A stretch of 64,000 bases of DNA. Source: Membranipora membranacea. Lineage: Eukaryota; Bryozoa; Gymnolaemata; Cheilostomatida; Membraniporidae. Made by a program: the position numbers and the translations under genes. Positions 37,801-45,900 of this stretch are shown one piece after another. The first letter of the stretch is position 1. Every line of letters begins with the position of its first letter. The notes under the pieces were generated by a model. It was not told the origin of the DNA and searched no databases. It was given only the letters and a program-made list of their open reading frames with translations. The stretch is from assembly GCA_914767715.1 (NCBI GenBank), contig OU612065.1:27714001-27778000 (forward strand), read 5' to 3'.

Positions 37801-38084
37801 CATTTTCCACATAATCGTCCACATAAATGAATTTAATATGTGCATCAGCATGTAGCATTTATGTACAATTTTCTTTTCTCAATCTTATTGTTCATATGGG
37901 GCATCCTTAATAAAGTATGATGCCTATTTTGTTTTAGAACACTTACCGTACACCTGTCTATGTGACATCAGAGAGACGTAACGCTATGGGAGTTGGATTG
38001 GTATTTGAGGCAGATTTATTCACTCCAGAACATATCAGTCACTGGGTGTTACAGGGAGTAGCACTCATACTCAACACTGATTAA
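180..38084 (+). CDS. DNAH10: Axonemal dynein heavy chain 10, inner arm (5'-partial, 63 exons)
   Basis: This is the motor heavy chain of an inner-arm axonemal dynein, an ATP-driven microtubule motor that bends motile cilia. In other animals DNAH10 is the beta heavy chain of the two-headed I1/f dynein, paired with DNAH2. I placed 63 exons bounded by AG/GT; their phases all agree and together they encode about 3,820 residues ending in a TAA at 38082-38084. The order is tail, linker, AAA1-4, stalk, AAA5-6 and C-terminal domain (separate entries below). Assignment to DNAH10 rather than another DNAH rests on remembered sequence around AAA1 ([27 protein letters not shown]) and the last residues ([14 protein letters not shown]). 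The usual length is about 4,470 residues, so roughly 650 N-terminal residues lie left of the window. No internal stop or frameshift was seen. Identity as axonemal dynein is certain; the paralogue is very likely. Confidence 0.93.
2431..2465. repeat. Short tandem repeat, 10-bp unit
   Basis: The unit TGCATTGTAT is repeated three and a half times in the DNAH10 intron just before exon 7. It looks like a simple microsatellite-class expansion. Confidence 0.85.
3068..3101. repeat. Short hairpin, family 1 copy a (CTCTTTGAACA stem)
   Basis: A perfect 14-bp stem, CCTCTCTTTGAACA with TGTTCAAAGAGAGG and a loop of about three bases. A related imperfect hairpin occurs at 25268-25305, also flanked by TTG upstream and AACC downstream, which suggests a dispersed short element. 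Confidence 0.7.
5132..14186 (+). CDS. DNAH10: DNAH10 exons 11-20: linker domain (DHC_N2)
   Basis: Exons: 5132-5310, 5612-5823, 6033-6189, 6652-6885, 7479-7601, 8206-8439, 9922-10148, 10713-10884, 11056-11156, 14025-14186. The linker is the mechanical lever lying across the AAA ring. Diagnostic stretches are [12 protein letters not shown] (near 5205), [15 protein letters not shown] (7482-7526), [13 protein letters not shown] (near 8350) and [16 protein letters not shown] (near 10750), all typical of dynein linkers. The last exon ends with [11 protein letters not shown], the usual lead into AAA1. The intron between exons 19 and 20 (11157-14024) carries a 2.4-kb foldback element, and the intron 8440-9921 carries a LINE fragment. 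Confidence 0.92.
7015..7120. repeat. 106-bp near-perfect hairpin (MITE-like)
   Basis: Two 50-base arms (7015-7064 and 7071-7120) pair at 47 of 50 positions around a six-base loop in the DNAH10 intron 6886-7478. The arms begin TGAGATGCCAAGACCACC and end GTAGAGGTGTCA before the loop. Length and near-perfection suggest a small palindromic transposable element. A hairpin RNA is possible, but the stem is longer and more perfect than a usual animal pre-miRNA. Confidence 0.8.
9245..9630 (-). pseudogene. Degenerate non-LTR retrotransposon (LINE) reverse transcriptase fragment
   Basis: On the minus strand three pieces of a LINE reverse transcriptase appear in order but in different frames. The first is [12 protein letters not shown] (near 9625-9590), resembling the fingers motif GVPQGTKLGPWL. 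The second is [11 protein letters not shown] (near 9550-9515), the palm motif with the second catalytic Asp of YVDD changed to Glu. The third is [20 protein letters not shown] (near 9320-9265), resembling the KLLGV segment that follows. The region also reads [12 protein letters not shown], as expected between the last two. Frameshifts and loss of the YVDD Asp show an old, dead fragment. It sits in the DNAH10 intron 8440-9921, antisense to the host. Confidence 0.75.
11541..13940. mobile_element. 2.4-kb foldback element with ~420-bp inverted arms
   Basis: The left arm (11541-11972) and right arm (13535-13940) are inverted copies, clearly alignable along their length, around a 1.56-kb middle with no convincing ORF. 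The outer part of each arm contains many copies of the 10-mer AACGTCGCAA (TTGCGACGTT in the right arm): seven exact copies in the right arm and a similar number in the left. The inner part of each arm is unique sequence (for example GATGATGATATGTTGCGAG in the left arm). Long inverted arms made partly of short tandem motifs are the hallmark of Foldback-type elements; no transposase is visible. The whole element lies in DNAH10 intron 11157-14024, its right arm ending about 85 bp before exon 20. Confidence 0.85.
14382..21132 (+). CDS. DNAH10: DNAH10 exons 21-25: AAA1, the main ATPase module
   Basis: Exons: 14382-14538, 19788-19940, 20095-20283, 20613-20759, 20932-21132. AAA1 is the principal ATP hydrolysis site of dynein. 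Walker A GPAGTGKT lies at 14437-14460 and is canonical. Walker B is in CFDEFNRID near 19833-19860, preceded by AWS where most dyneins have GWG or AWG. Sensor-region sequence [15 protein letters not shown] (near 20140) and the [16 protein letters not shown] helix (near 20690) are intact. A 5.2-kb intron (14539-19787) separates the Walker A and Walker B exons and hosts an antisense caspase gene plus several inverted-repeat elements. The module appears catalytically complete. Confidence 0.95.
14755..14830. repeat. 76-bp hairpin
   Basis: Arms 14755-14787 and 14798-14830 pair at 30 of 33 positions, beginning AGCCATAACCATC and ending GATGGTTATGGCT, with an AT-rich centre. It looks like a small palindromic element in the 5.2-kb DNAH10 intron. 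No relation to the other hairpins is evident. Confidence 0.75.
15166..15797. mobile_element. 630-bp inverted-repeat element with ~144-bp arms
   Basis: The left arm 15166-15308 and right arm 15653-15797 are inverted copies at roughly 90% identity by eye. Outer ends read CATTAAAGAATGTGA and inner ends AGAAGTGC. The 344-bp centre contains a short open frame without recognisable homology. This is a non-autonomous foldback or MITE-type element in DNAH10 intron 14539-19787, about 0.9 kb downstream of the nested caspase's stop codon. Confidence 0.85.
16717..18998 (-). CDS. Caspase, two exons, nested antisense in a DNAH10 intron
   Basis: This is a cysteine protease of the caspase family, which cleaves after aspartate in cell death or signalling. 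Exon 1 is 18998-18189 and exon 2 is 17127-16717 (TAG stop); they join in phase 0 through GTAAGA and TTTTTTTCAG sites, giving 406 residues. About 110 N-terminal residues are helix-rich and charged, like an initiator prodomain, but I cannot tell CARD from DED. The catalytic His lies in [10 protein letters not shown] (end of exon 1). The catalytic Cys is in IQSCQGDK at the start of exon 2, closest to the QACQG of caspase-8. The p10 part has [14 protein letters not shown], keeping the substrate-binding Arg, but the usual GSWF motif after it is missing. The gene has no exon in common with DNAH10 and runs opposite to it. The family call is firm; activity is uncertain. Confidence 0.9.
17245..17281. 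repeat. Hairpin, family 2 copy a (TTGTCACGCGGCTAC stem)
   Basis: A perfect 15-bp stem with a seven-base loop lies in the caspase intron. A related hairpin is at 25078-25123 and a degenerate one at 36604-36652, all sharing AGCC, TGTCACG and GCGG sequence. This points to a dispersed palindromic repeat family in the genome. Confidence 0.75.
17459..18052. repeat. Inverted repeat pair inside the caspase intron
   Basis: A 69-bp arm at 17459-17527 recurs inverted at 17984-18052 with about 85% identity. Shared words are CTCTCAAACTT, GGTAATGGCC and GGCATTGGGAATC. The roughly 450 bp between them includes a minus-strand open frame with no recognised homology. The arrangement looks like a small inverted-repeat element filling the intron between the two catalytic exons of the caspase. 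Confidence 0.7.
19030..19037 (-). promoter_or_regulatory. Candidate TATA box of the caspase gene
   Basis: On the minus strand TATATAAA lies 32 bp upstream of the caspase ATG. A start site about 30 bp downstream would leave a 5' leader of only a few bases, so either the leader is extremely short or this is not the used box. There is no splice acceptor signal obvious between it and the ATG. Confidence 0.4.
19182..19466. mobile_element. 285-bp palindromic MITE-like element
   Basis: Nearly the whole element is an inverted repeat centred on 19319. The inner 80 bases of each arm are almost perfect (for example ACTTGAATTCAAGTTG and CTAAGTTTCATG). The outer arms are more diverged and end in TAGGTAAATTCGCG, its inverse ending CCTA at 19466. 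Termini, size and lack of coding capacity fit a miniature inverted-repeat element. It sits about 150 bp upstream of the candidate caspase TATA box and 320 bp before DNAH10 exon 22. Confidence 0.85.
21457..23321 (+). CDS. DNAH10: DNAH10 exons 26-31: AAA2
   Basis: Exons: 21457-21566, 21785-22079, 22199-22307, 22525-22670, 22847-23051, 23212-23321. AAA2 binds nucleotide in a structural role. Walker A is GPTGGGKT (near 21508) and the Walker B region reads [18 protein letters not shown] (near 21946). [18 protein letters not shown] follows near 22210, the conserved dynein segment around the sensor and arginine. Phases are consistent at all junctions. Intron 21567-21784 and the others here are short and plain. 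A (TAGTTA) microsatellite of about four units lies at 21393-21418, just upstream of exon 26. Confidence 0.94.
23583..25711 (+). CDS. DNAH10: DNAH10 exons 32-36: AAA3
   Basis: Exons: 23583-23750, 23971-24123, 24306-24435, 24731-24926, 25504-25711. AAA3 is the regulatory ATPase module that gates AAA1. Walker A is GETGTSKT (near 23684), with the Ser that dyneins carry in this position. Walker B is [12 protein letters not shown] at the end of exon 33 (near 24090). [17 protein letters not shown] near 25540 is the conserved dynein 'NLRDLSR' segment. The donor after exon 35 at 24927 is followed 32 bp later by a copy of itself (see findings). The intron 24927-25503 also contains two short hairpins and a tRNA-like piece. 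Confidence 0.94.
24909..24967. repeat. Tandem duplication of a splice donor (32-bp period)
   Basis: GACTATGACTCTGTATACGT (from 24909) and GACTATGACTCTGAATACGT (from 24941) are tandem copies, each followed by AAGTTAC. The first copy spans the end of DNAH10 exon 35 and its GTAAGT donor; the second reproduces the donor 32 bp into the intron with one base change. Confidence 0.85.
25078..25123. repeat. Hairpin, family 2 copy b
   Basis: Arms TAGCCTTGTCACGTGGCTA and TAGCCGCGGGACAAGGCTA pair at 17 of 19 positions with an eight-base loop. It matches the hairpin at 17245-17281 in core and in the flanking TAGCCTTGTCACG. Confidence 0.75.
25268..25305. repeat. Short hairpin, family 1 copy b
   Basis: GTGCTCTCCTTGAACA and GGTTCAGAGAGAACAC form an imperfect hairpin resembling that at 3068-3101 in stem sequence and in the flanks. 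The stem is less perfect here. Confidence 0.6.
25420..25462 (+). repeat. tRNA-like 5' half (SINE remnant)
   Basis: GATGGCGCAATTGGTTAGCA followed by TGCTGAACG has the layout of a tRNA D-arm and anticodon stem, including an A-box. The sequence stops resembling a tRNA after this point, so it is a truncated tRNA-derived piece just upstream of DNAH10 exon 36. Confidence 0.5.
25799..28129 (+). CDS. DNAH10: DNAH10 exons 37-41: AAA4
   Basis: Exons: 25799-25963, 26525-26683, 26840-27038, 27536-27763, 27867-28129. AAA4 supports the stalk base. The Walker A is [10 protein letters not shown] near 26650; the usual dynein form is GVGGSGKQSL, so a Val to Leu and a Ser to Gly change are present, with the essential Gly-Lys retained. 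Walker B is [10 protein letters not shown] near 26970. [11 protein letters not shown] near 27680 and [11 protein letters not shown] near 27868 are classic AAA4 landmarks. Exons 38 and 39 have no internal start codon in frame and are recognised by homology and splice sites. The intron 25964-26524 shows nothing notable; 27039-27535 contains a short GC-rich hairpin at 27206-27236. Confidence 0.94.
28293..30496 (+). CDS. DNAH10: DNAH10 exons 42-46: stalk coiled coil, microtubule-binding domain and start of AAA5
   Basis: Exons: 28293-28463, 29008-29350, 29499-29635, 29886-30066, 30349-30496. The stalk is an antiparallel coiled coil that places the microtubule-binding domain at its tip. The CC1 helix runs through exons 42 and 43 ([12 protein letters not shown], then [20 protein letters not shown]). 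The binding domain begins after [14 protein letters not shown] (near 29158) and ends near [15 protein letters not shown] in exon 44. CC2 is exon 45 ([17 protein letters not shown]). Exon 46 begins AAA5 with NIRWMNEF and [18 protein letters not shown]. The 544-bp intron 28464-29007 has no identifiable feature. Confidence 0.94.
31055..33164 (+). CDS. DNAH10: DNAH10 exons 47-51: AAA5 and the buttress region
   Basis: Exons: 31055-31313, 31468-31603, 31842-31996, 32362-32580, 32891-33164. AAA5 does not hydrolyse ATP. Landmarks are [16 protein letters not shown] and [18 protein letters not shown] in exon 47, [18 protein letters not shown] in exon 48 and [20 protein letters not shown] in exon 49. 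Exons 50 and 51 encode a helical pair resembling the buttress ([16 protein letters not shown], then [20 protein letters not shown]). No deviation from the dynein pattern was seen. Introns 30497-31054 and 31997-32361 hold nothing I can identify. Confidence 0.94.
33443..38084 (+). CDS. DNAH10: DNAH10 exons 52-63: AAA6 and C-terminal domain
   Basis: Exons: 33443-33546, 33667-33908, 34189-34438, 34620-34820, 34995-35300, 35477-35651, 35813-35944, 36280-36491, 36753-36920, 37188-37368, 37561-37706, 37938-38084. AAA6 is marked by [16 protein letters not shown] and FLSMGQGQ (exon 54) and [11 protein letters not shown] (exon 55). The C-terminal cap carries [16 protein letters not shown] (exon 57), [11 protein letters not shown] (exon 58), [15 protein letters not shown] (exon 62) and ends [14 protein letters not shown] before TAA. 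That ending matches remembered DNAH10 closely. A candidate polyadenylation signal AATAAA lies about 200 bp downstream at 38282-38287. Confidence 0.95.
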
Positions 38085-38281
38085 ATAAGACGATGGCGTT
38101 GACAAACTTAAGTTATAATATCACAAACTGTTCTATATTACTGGCTGAAGGTCAGAGATATAAAAGATCCCGGCTTAAATTTCTTTTTTTATTTTGTTGT
38201 TTTATTTTCTTGGCTCCAACTCATGGTGTCATATTATTATTTCCAACATCACTCCTTGCCAAATATCCACCACTAACTTCA

Positions 38282-38287
38282 AATAAA
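38282..38287 (+). terminator. DNAH10: Candidate polyadenylation signal of DNAH10
   Basis: AATAAA lies 198 bp after the stop codon, before the SINE-like element. It is the first canonical signal downstream of the gene. Confidence 0.5.
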
Positions 38288-38328
38288 ACTTTTCTTTGGT
38301 TTAAACAAGTATTGGTTGTGTAAATTAG

Positions 38329-38560
38329 GGAGCGGCCGTGGTGCAATGGGTAAGGCACGCGTCATTCAATTGAGAGGTCCTGTGTTCGATTACCGGCGGA
38401 TCACCGTGGTGTCAGGAAGAGCATCCGACCTCAAATGCTCCTGTGCCACATCCGCATCCAGTCCATAAACCCCACTGAAACCGGAACCAAAATAACCATG
38501 CAAAATCAAGGTCTCTCACACAGTATCACAGGGTATCGAGACTATAAATGAACGTGAGTT
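38329..38560 (+). mobile_element. tRNA-derived SINE-like element
   Basis: The head GGAGCGGCCGTGGTGCAATG contains an A-box-like TGGTGCAATGGG and a B-box-like GTTCGATTACC (38384-38394) at tRNA spacing. The body then reads GTGGTGTCAGGAAGAGCATC, which resembles a tail shared by many invertebrate SINEs and RTE-type LINEs as I remember them. The 3' end is not sharply defined; 38560 is an estimate. Orientation is the same as DNAH10. Confidence 0.7.
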
Positions 38561-39936
38561 TATTGATTGTGTAAATGCTTGCTATTGCCACCCTTTAGGC
38601 TCCATTTACAAAAAAGAATCATATGCTACAAATTTTTGAGCAAAGACGACTGATGGTGTACCCCCATAAGTGATGAAGTTGTCTCATTGTCGGTTATGTT
38701 GTTTGCTTCCTGTGTGGCAGTGAACCGTTTCAATAACTGCAACTAACCTTTCTGGAATCGCTCTGTTTTTTCCTGCGCATAATTTCACACAAAAAATTTT
38801 AATAACTTCCAGGATAGATATGATAGATAAATGTAATTTTAGCAACAAAGACTTTTTGAAGCTGTCATTGCCAGTGGTTGAATGTTTTGCCAAGAGCAGG
38901 GGTTTATCTGGATGCATTTGTAAGAGGTTAAGGAATAATTATTTCATCGATGCTCCTGCACTCGAATGGAGAATATCTCAATAAAGTGTAGAACATTTAG
39001 TGGTTTACTCATAGTGGTAACTATCAGTCCTAAGTGTAATCATTATAAGAACCACTGTTCTGCAGGATGGTGAGAGCAAGCATTCCTCATTCAATATGCC
39101 ACGCTCAAAGATCGCTGTTCTGATTTAATTAACACTGCATTGAATAGCCTTGTTTTGTATTACTGTGTAAACAAATTGAATTGAAAACAAATTCTATGTA
39201 ATATATTTGATATAGCATTAAAAGTTAAATGTGCATAACTACATAGCAACAGTAGCCCAGTGTAGAGCTGATATGGATTGTACATTTACCAATATAATGT
39301 ACTTCTTATCTCAAAGTAATGCATAAGTTTCTGTACTGTTATCACTATGATATAAAACTTGAAAACTTGTTTTTGTTGTGTGCCCACATAGCAGATATTT
39401 AAGGGACAGAGATTGTTTTACTGCCTCATCTTATTGGGATAAGGAATCCGAAGCATTGACAATAGTTTGGAACGTAAGCTACTGCTACCCTAAGGTAAGG
39501 TACCTCCTAAACAACCTTTCAAATGTGTATATGTGACTGACTGAAATCACTTCAGAAGCACTGCCATAAATTACTGCCAATCTGTCATCAAACTCATTGA
39601 CATCTCAAACGTCAGCAACCCTTAGATTGCATTGGAAATCTGATGACTATTACTTAAATTAGATTATTGATAGAGTTTTAATAGCTCAATTTGTCACGGA
39701 ATTTGCTTAGCGACAGCAGTACTGACAGCAGCTTGCAGGGTAGGTAAGCTGGATCACTCCATTCAGTCTTACTTTCAACCTGTTTCATAGGCAGGCAAAG
39801 GGGGAGTGTAGCGATACGTCACTTGACGAGGCAGCTCTGAACCGGATTGGATTCCAAGTAAAAGCCTATCTAGTTATTATTATTAGATAAGTACTGGCTA
39901 CTGAGCGGGACCAGTAGATGTCAATCTGCTGAAATC

Positions 39937-42900
39937 ATGGCGATGTCAAGCTTGATACCTGGTGTGCTGTTTAAGAATACAGGATTAAACCAGAGTCATA
40001 CTCCGACGGAGATAACAGCTACTCCTGATGAAATCAAAACTAAATACAGCAGGTACTTAACTACATTGATCTATGACCTATGATCTATGTATCCAATGTC
40101 AATTGTTTGATGGCAGTCCTACTGAAGATATAGATTACGCTGAAACTTTAAGTTCAGTAGTAGATTAGTTGTTTCCAAATTCCTAACATTGGGACAAATA
40201 TCAGGGGTATTTTTAACTTGCATCATTTGCAATAGAGCTTTTATTGGAAATCAAAGATCACCTCAAGAGAATTAAAATACTTTACACTCTGTGCCAAAGA
40301 CTTGGAAGGTGGAAAAGATATTAAAATACCCACTGAGGACATAGATCTGAAGATGATAATAAGATGATGTGTAAAGTCAGATCCTCCGTTCACATAAATG
40401 TACACGTAGAGCCAGGGGCATTGTAATATACCAATATTTTGTGTCTCAATGTGATATCGTAAAATGTGATTGTCTGTTATTGGAGTGAGCCCTTTCAGAG
40501 AAGTTGTCTCTAAAAACGATCTTGAGCAAAACAAATGTGTTTCGGTCGAGGTGTAAGCTGAAGTGATTGTTATACTGTGTTTTTCTAAAGGGAACAGATT
40601 AAAATGTGTTTTCAATTTAAGACATGTTGCTGCCTCCCAATGATCAAGCATATTCAGATCAACATTAGGTTTATGTACTATGTGCTAGGGGTAGTCTCGA
40701 TAGCACAAGTGATCAAATCACCTCTAGCTCTTTGTCATTTCCCCCACCCACAAGCTGCCATGCTCAGAACCCCAATGCAACAAATCACCACTTCACAAAA
40801 CTCGCACAGTGCCCGGTAACTGTTGGACGTTCTTATCCTAGCCACTGAGGTAGAGCATGTCTTTGCATGGTAATTAGTCGAGACAAAGAGCTAGAGGCTC
40901 TAAATCCTTGATCAAAATTGTCAGATACAATCCATGAGAATTGATGGTGTCAATTCTATCTCCCCAATACTAAATACAAGACATTTCTGTTTAGTGTGAA
41001 CAGACATTTATTTAACCAACTCATAGCTGTTATCGTAATAATATCACAGATTTAAGGATATCCTTACTCTGTGATTGTATCACGTAACACTATTTATATC
41101 AAAAGGCGCTGGCCTTTGAGTGCTTGTAGACATAGCTCTCAGGTTAATTCCATACTATTCATCTTGTATGGTGTAATGTTGTTTTACACTAAACATAAAA
41201 CAGGATTTATTTTAGTGCTTTTGTGGTCAAAATAAAACACCACACAGGCAGAAAGCCAACTTAGACTGCTTCTGCCCCAGCAAACTTGGTTCTTGCTGAA
41301 AATTAGCGCAGTTTGATCACTACGCATACTGTTCATCTTGGTACGCAGATGAATGTATGTCACAGCAACCCAACACACAAAATATTATTCTTTTCACCAA
41401 GCTAGCAAAGCTTTTTTAAAGAACCAGCTTGCATCAATACTCTAAAAAAATCAATAACTACATTACAGGTTCCTGATATATTGAGGCACTCTTATTATAA
41501 GCAACACGATATAAACACCACATTGCATGACACTTTGCAATAGTGCATTGTAATCCAAATATCACTGGTCATAGAAAGATATAGGTATTAAACCTCAGAA
41601 AATTGAATGTAAACTAATTGCTTTCCTGCAATCTATAGGTCCCAAAGGTAAATGACTCTGAAAGGAATACTTAGGACACTGAAATGGATTGTCTGCGATT
41701 AAATTTTCTATACCCACCTGAAGTTTGGTATTGAAATTCTGACATAAGAACTTTTGAGGATAAATACTGATATGCCGACATCATAATACTTGTTTGTTGT
41801 TAATTACTGCTATTTTGTGAACTTTAAGAGAATCCTTACCTGAAAACGGATGGCCGCCGGAGAGTCCTGTAGCCCAGGTGTATGATATACGTAATTCTTC
41901 ATCCCGTATGATCCTACTTAATAATCGGATGGATGAGGTTGGTATGCTAACACGCCCAATACCTAAAACTTGTTATGCATGTTATGCACTTCGATTATGC
42001 CACTGCGTATGTGAGGGCAACCCCTATGCTCAAACGATCAGTTCTCTCTCAGTGTTTGAGTAGTGAGTTTGGTCTCAAACTCCCTGGTTTGGGTATAGAG
42101 ATTAAAATGAGATTTTCAATGCTCTGAGTGGCAGTTTAAGATAGACCATGTCTGATTTGTAAACGCAAATTCTAAGACTATCATTGACCATAATGAAACT
42201 TATTGTCTTCAGTGACTCAACTTCTCTCTCATGTTGATATCGACCTTACTGTGCTGTACACTGTTCCTGATTAATTTTTCTAGAAGAGCCATTTGAGGGT
42301 TCAGTCAGGAAGATTCCGATCGGTTTCATCTGGGTAAGTCAAATCATAACGGTCTGGTATAAACATACATATACTTCAACTTCAAGTTATGGTTTAGAGC
42401 TCACTGCTTAACACATTGAAAAGTGACTTTGCTCAATGGAAAAAAGACAGACTCTTATCGATTCAAAACAGACAGAGTTTCCGAAAGTAAGAATCCTGGA
42501 ATTTCTTGATTCTGAAACAGAAATAACGTGGAGAGAAAATCCAATTACCGAAACAAAATAAATTGGAAAAACTGATGTACAATTTTACCAGCTTGTCGTG
42601 TTTCTATTTTGAATGTTTTTCTCAATTTAGTGGCATAGATATGAGAACTGTGGAACCTGACCGTCATTTTAGAGGTTTGTTTTATCTGTTATGTCATTAT
42701 GTAGGTTCTAATATGCATGACTGTGGTGACACACATGATAGTACTGATACTCGTGTCAGTGGTGATATGTGTTTCAGTGGTGATACAAGGTCGTGCTGAA
42801 ACGGGTTAGCCTGTCGGCGGGACACCCCCACCCAACCCGACAGCCTGCCGAGGATAGATACGTGTGTCAGTGTTTTTCCTTTGCCTGTTTGGCTCTTCAA

Positions 42901-45900
42901 GGTTAAACATGTTAGTCTATAATATACATTTGTGATGTACCTAGCCATATATTCCTCATATCCTCATATTTCGTATATCTAACATGGCTTTTTCCACATA
43001 GTTTAAAATGTTGTTATCATTTTAAAAAGGTGCTACCCCTAACCACCATCGTCATGTCATCTGTCATGATTCGTCATCACCGAGGTATGAGCCAACACCC
43101 TGCAAACCACCAACCGAGGCAGCTAGCCACAGATCTCGCAGGTATTAAATTATCCATTATCCCTTACCATGACTAAATCAGCATAAATCAGCCATAGATA
43201 AAATTTCTATTATGGTATATTGATGCGTTAACTGCGGTTGTCGGTTTGCAGCAATATTCACAGTCAAGTTGCGACCATAGTCTATCGTGAATGGTCCAGA
43301 ATGCCTTGTACTTCTTCAGGGAAAGGGAACACAACATTCAGTCTGGAAAGCTAGAATACTTTAACATTATTTTAACATTGTTGCAGACAGGCGCAAGGTG
43401 GTAGTCAAGCTAATCCTAAAGAATGGCATCATTACAGTAGTCAGGTCGATAGTTACGCAGGATATCAGCAGCCGCCAGTAAGACGCACCAAATCAGCTGT
43501 ATCAAGGGGTAGGAGAGAGTCTCTAGAGCCCCCACCATGCTTCAGGTACTAGTCACCTATAATAAAACAGTTATATCAGTATACTATCAATCATGTGAGT
43601 TTAGTTTAGCAGTTTGCTCCGCCCATGCAATAGGTGCCATAATCGGTTTCACTCAAACAGACATGTTTTGGCATGGCTGTTATTAATTTATGAGAAGTAA
43701 GTTATCCATACATTTTGACTATAGTCGGGATAAGAAATGGCTGTTACACCCAGATATGACCTATGGACAGAAGAAGTATATGAACCATATAGCTCGTACA
43801 TACGATGTCACAACTATGAAACAACTTAAACAGGCTCAATATATTCAGCTTATCTACAGAGAACAGCAAAGAGGTATATTGTCATTTAGTAAACTGCCAT
43901 TATACAAATAAAATCTTTTCATTGAGTATAGTGGTGCACATCTAAAAGTTTTGGCACTCTTTCTATATTCGTATGACTGTAAACTAGCATGAACCATATA
44001 GACTTAATTAAGTCAATCTACTGTTCGACCATATCTATAATCATCATATACATACACGCTGTCTGTTTTTCAGCCAGTAGTAAGTTACATCACCTACGGT
44101 TAGAAGCTTTGCTTGTATTTGTTGTTGCGTAACACAACCTGATCTGCAGCTCGTTGATGATCCTCATGTTACTGATGAGAAAGCATGCCATATTCCATGC
44201 TTTGCATTGTTGCATCAACTTTTTGCGATTGCTTGACATTATGTTCTGTGTTGTGAGCAGTATTTGTTTCTTATGGTTATAGCGCTGTTCTCAAAACCAA
44301 ACTGAATTACCAACGCTTCAATAACGGTTGGTTTTGAGTTTCGTTCATGTGGAAATAATACTGACAATCTGCAAAATAGTTTTTGACTGCTAATAAAAGT
44401 CATGAGAATTAAAAAATATAAGAATGTGATGCGCTGGGTAATTTCTGATTGCAGGTTTTTTCTCACCAGAAGAATATAGAAAATACATTTCCTATATAAC
44501 TGGAGAGAGGAAGAGGCAGTTTAGTAGCCAGGCTCCACCAGGTGTCATAGTGAGACAAAGTGACAGCAGATCAAGCAAGAAACATAACCTTAAAAACTCA
44601 TCAGAGCAATCAGACAAAGGATCAGCCTCGGCCAACCAAGTAAGGGAGAGGCAAACTAAACGAAGCCAACCAGATAATAGACCAGGATCTGTGAAAGATG
44701 AGAGAAGACAGACGGCACCGAGAGGTCAGACTGAGCAAGAGAAGCAAAGTGTAACCAAAAACAAAACAGCAACCACCACAAGGTTAGTAATGGCTGGAAT
44801 AAGCCTCTATAAGTGTAATCAGATTACCAAGGTTCTGAAACAGGGATGTTAATTATTCCTAACTAATTATAACCAACTACATGAAAGATGTTGTCCAGGT
44901 AAAATCTGTTTGGTCGCAATCTGTATACAATATACATTTGTACCATTATCATTTCATTCTATAGTGGCTCCAAACTCAAAACGGATGATACAGAGTATAT
45001 GATGTATTCTGACCCGGAACACCCTCCCAAAGACAAAGATAAGGCGATCGAAAACAAAAACAAAGCAAAAACACATCGACCAAAGAGTTCAAAGTTCAGG
45101 GAGAGACCGGCTGCCTCTAAGAAAGAGAGGAAGTCATCATCCTCATCCTCATCTTCTTCCTCTTCTTCTTCTGATTCATCAGTTACTTCAGTAACATCAG
45201 AGAGTGAATCAGACCAAAGCAACAGGTTGGTTTAACTTACATCTCGCTTTGACTAGTGTCAGAGTTGGGATGTTGACAGCAAATGACTCATGAAATAGCA
45301 ACTTATCAGAAGAGGGGAACAACTCAAAATGCAGACTAACTTGATCAAATTTGTTCTGAGTAATTGCAAATGTGACGCAGAAATATTGCTTTCTAGTGTA
45401 TGCACATTAAACACCTCAATCATTACATACTTTGGTCCACAACATGAATAAACCTAATCTGAAATGTCTGAAAATGCTGAACCTCAACCCACTGACAATT
45501 AAGCAAATAGATACTTTTCAAATGAACTTGGTTGTGAGCTGTGAGAAATCTCAGAGTGTGATATTCAATCCATATACATTTGCAACCTGCTACAAGCAAG
45601 GTTCATTACTATAGTGTAATTTTTCTCCAAATCACTATTTGCAGCAAGAAAAAAGATAAGAAGAAAGATAAATACTGGCATCAGCCGCCCCCTCCAGCAC
45701 AACAAAAAGAACCTGGTATTTATTATGTTATACATGTCATGTACGTAAACAGATGGGACCAATCTCCATACTCACGGACAAAACAGGAATATTACATCAA
45801 GTTTGAGCCTATTTGGCTGAATTAGGAGTTGCTCCCCCTCAAGCTGGTGGCGGCGTTTTACCAGTAAAATTGGAGCAACTTGAGTTGCAGACAGTTTGAT

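Larger units (their letters stand above)
38085..39936 (+). other. Intergenic region between DNAH10 and the FAM216-like gene
   Basis: After the DNAH10 stop this region holds a candidate poly(A) signal (38282-38287) and a tRNA-derived SINE-like element (38329-38560). It also holds the presumed promoter and 5' leader of the next gene. A four-codon upstream ORF (ATG at 39917) ends just before the 39937 start codon. The rest, 38600-39800, shows nothing I can identify. Confidence 0.7.

Noticed and set aside
42563-42799. Open frame with repeated GDT/STD words near FAM216-like exon 4.
   Set aside because: Only 42631-42674 fits the phase chain of the gene; the rest reads past a donor into intron with simple repeated words.
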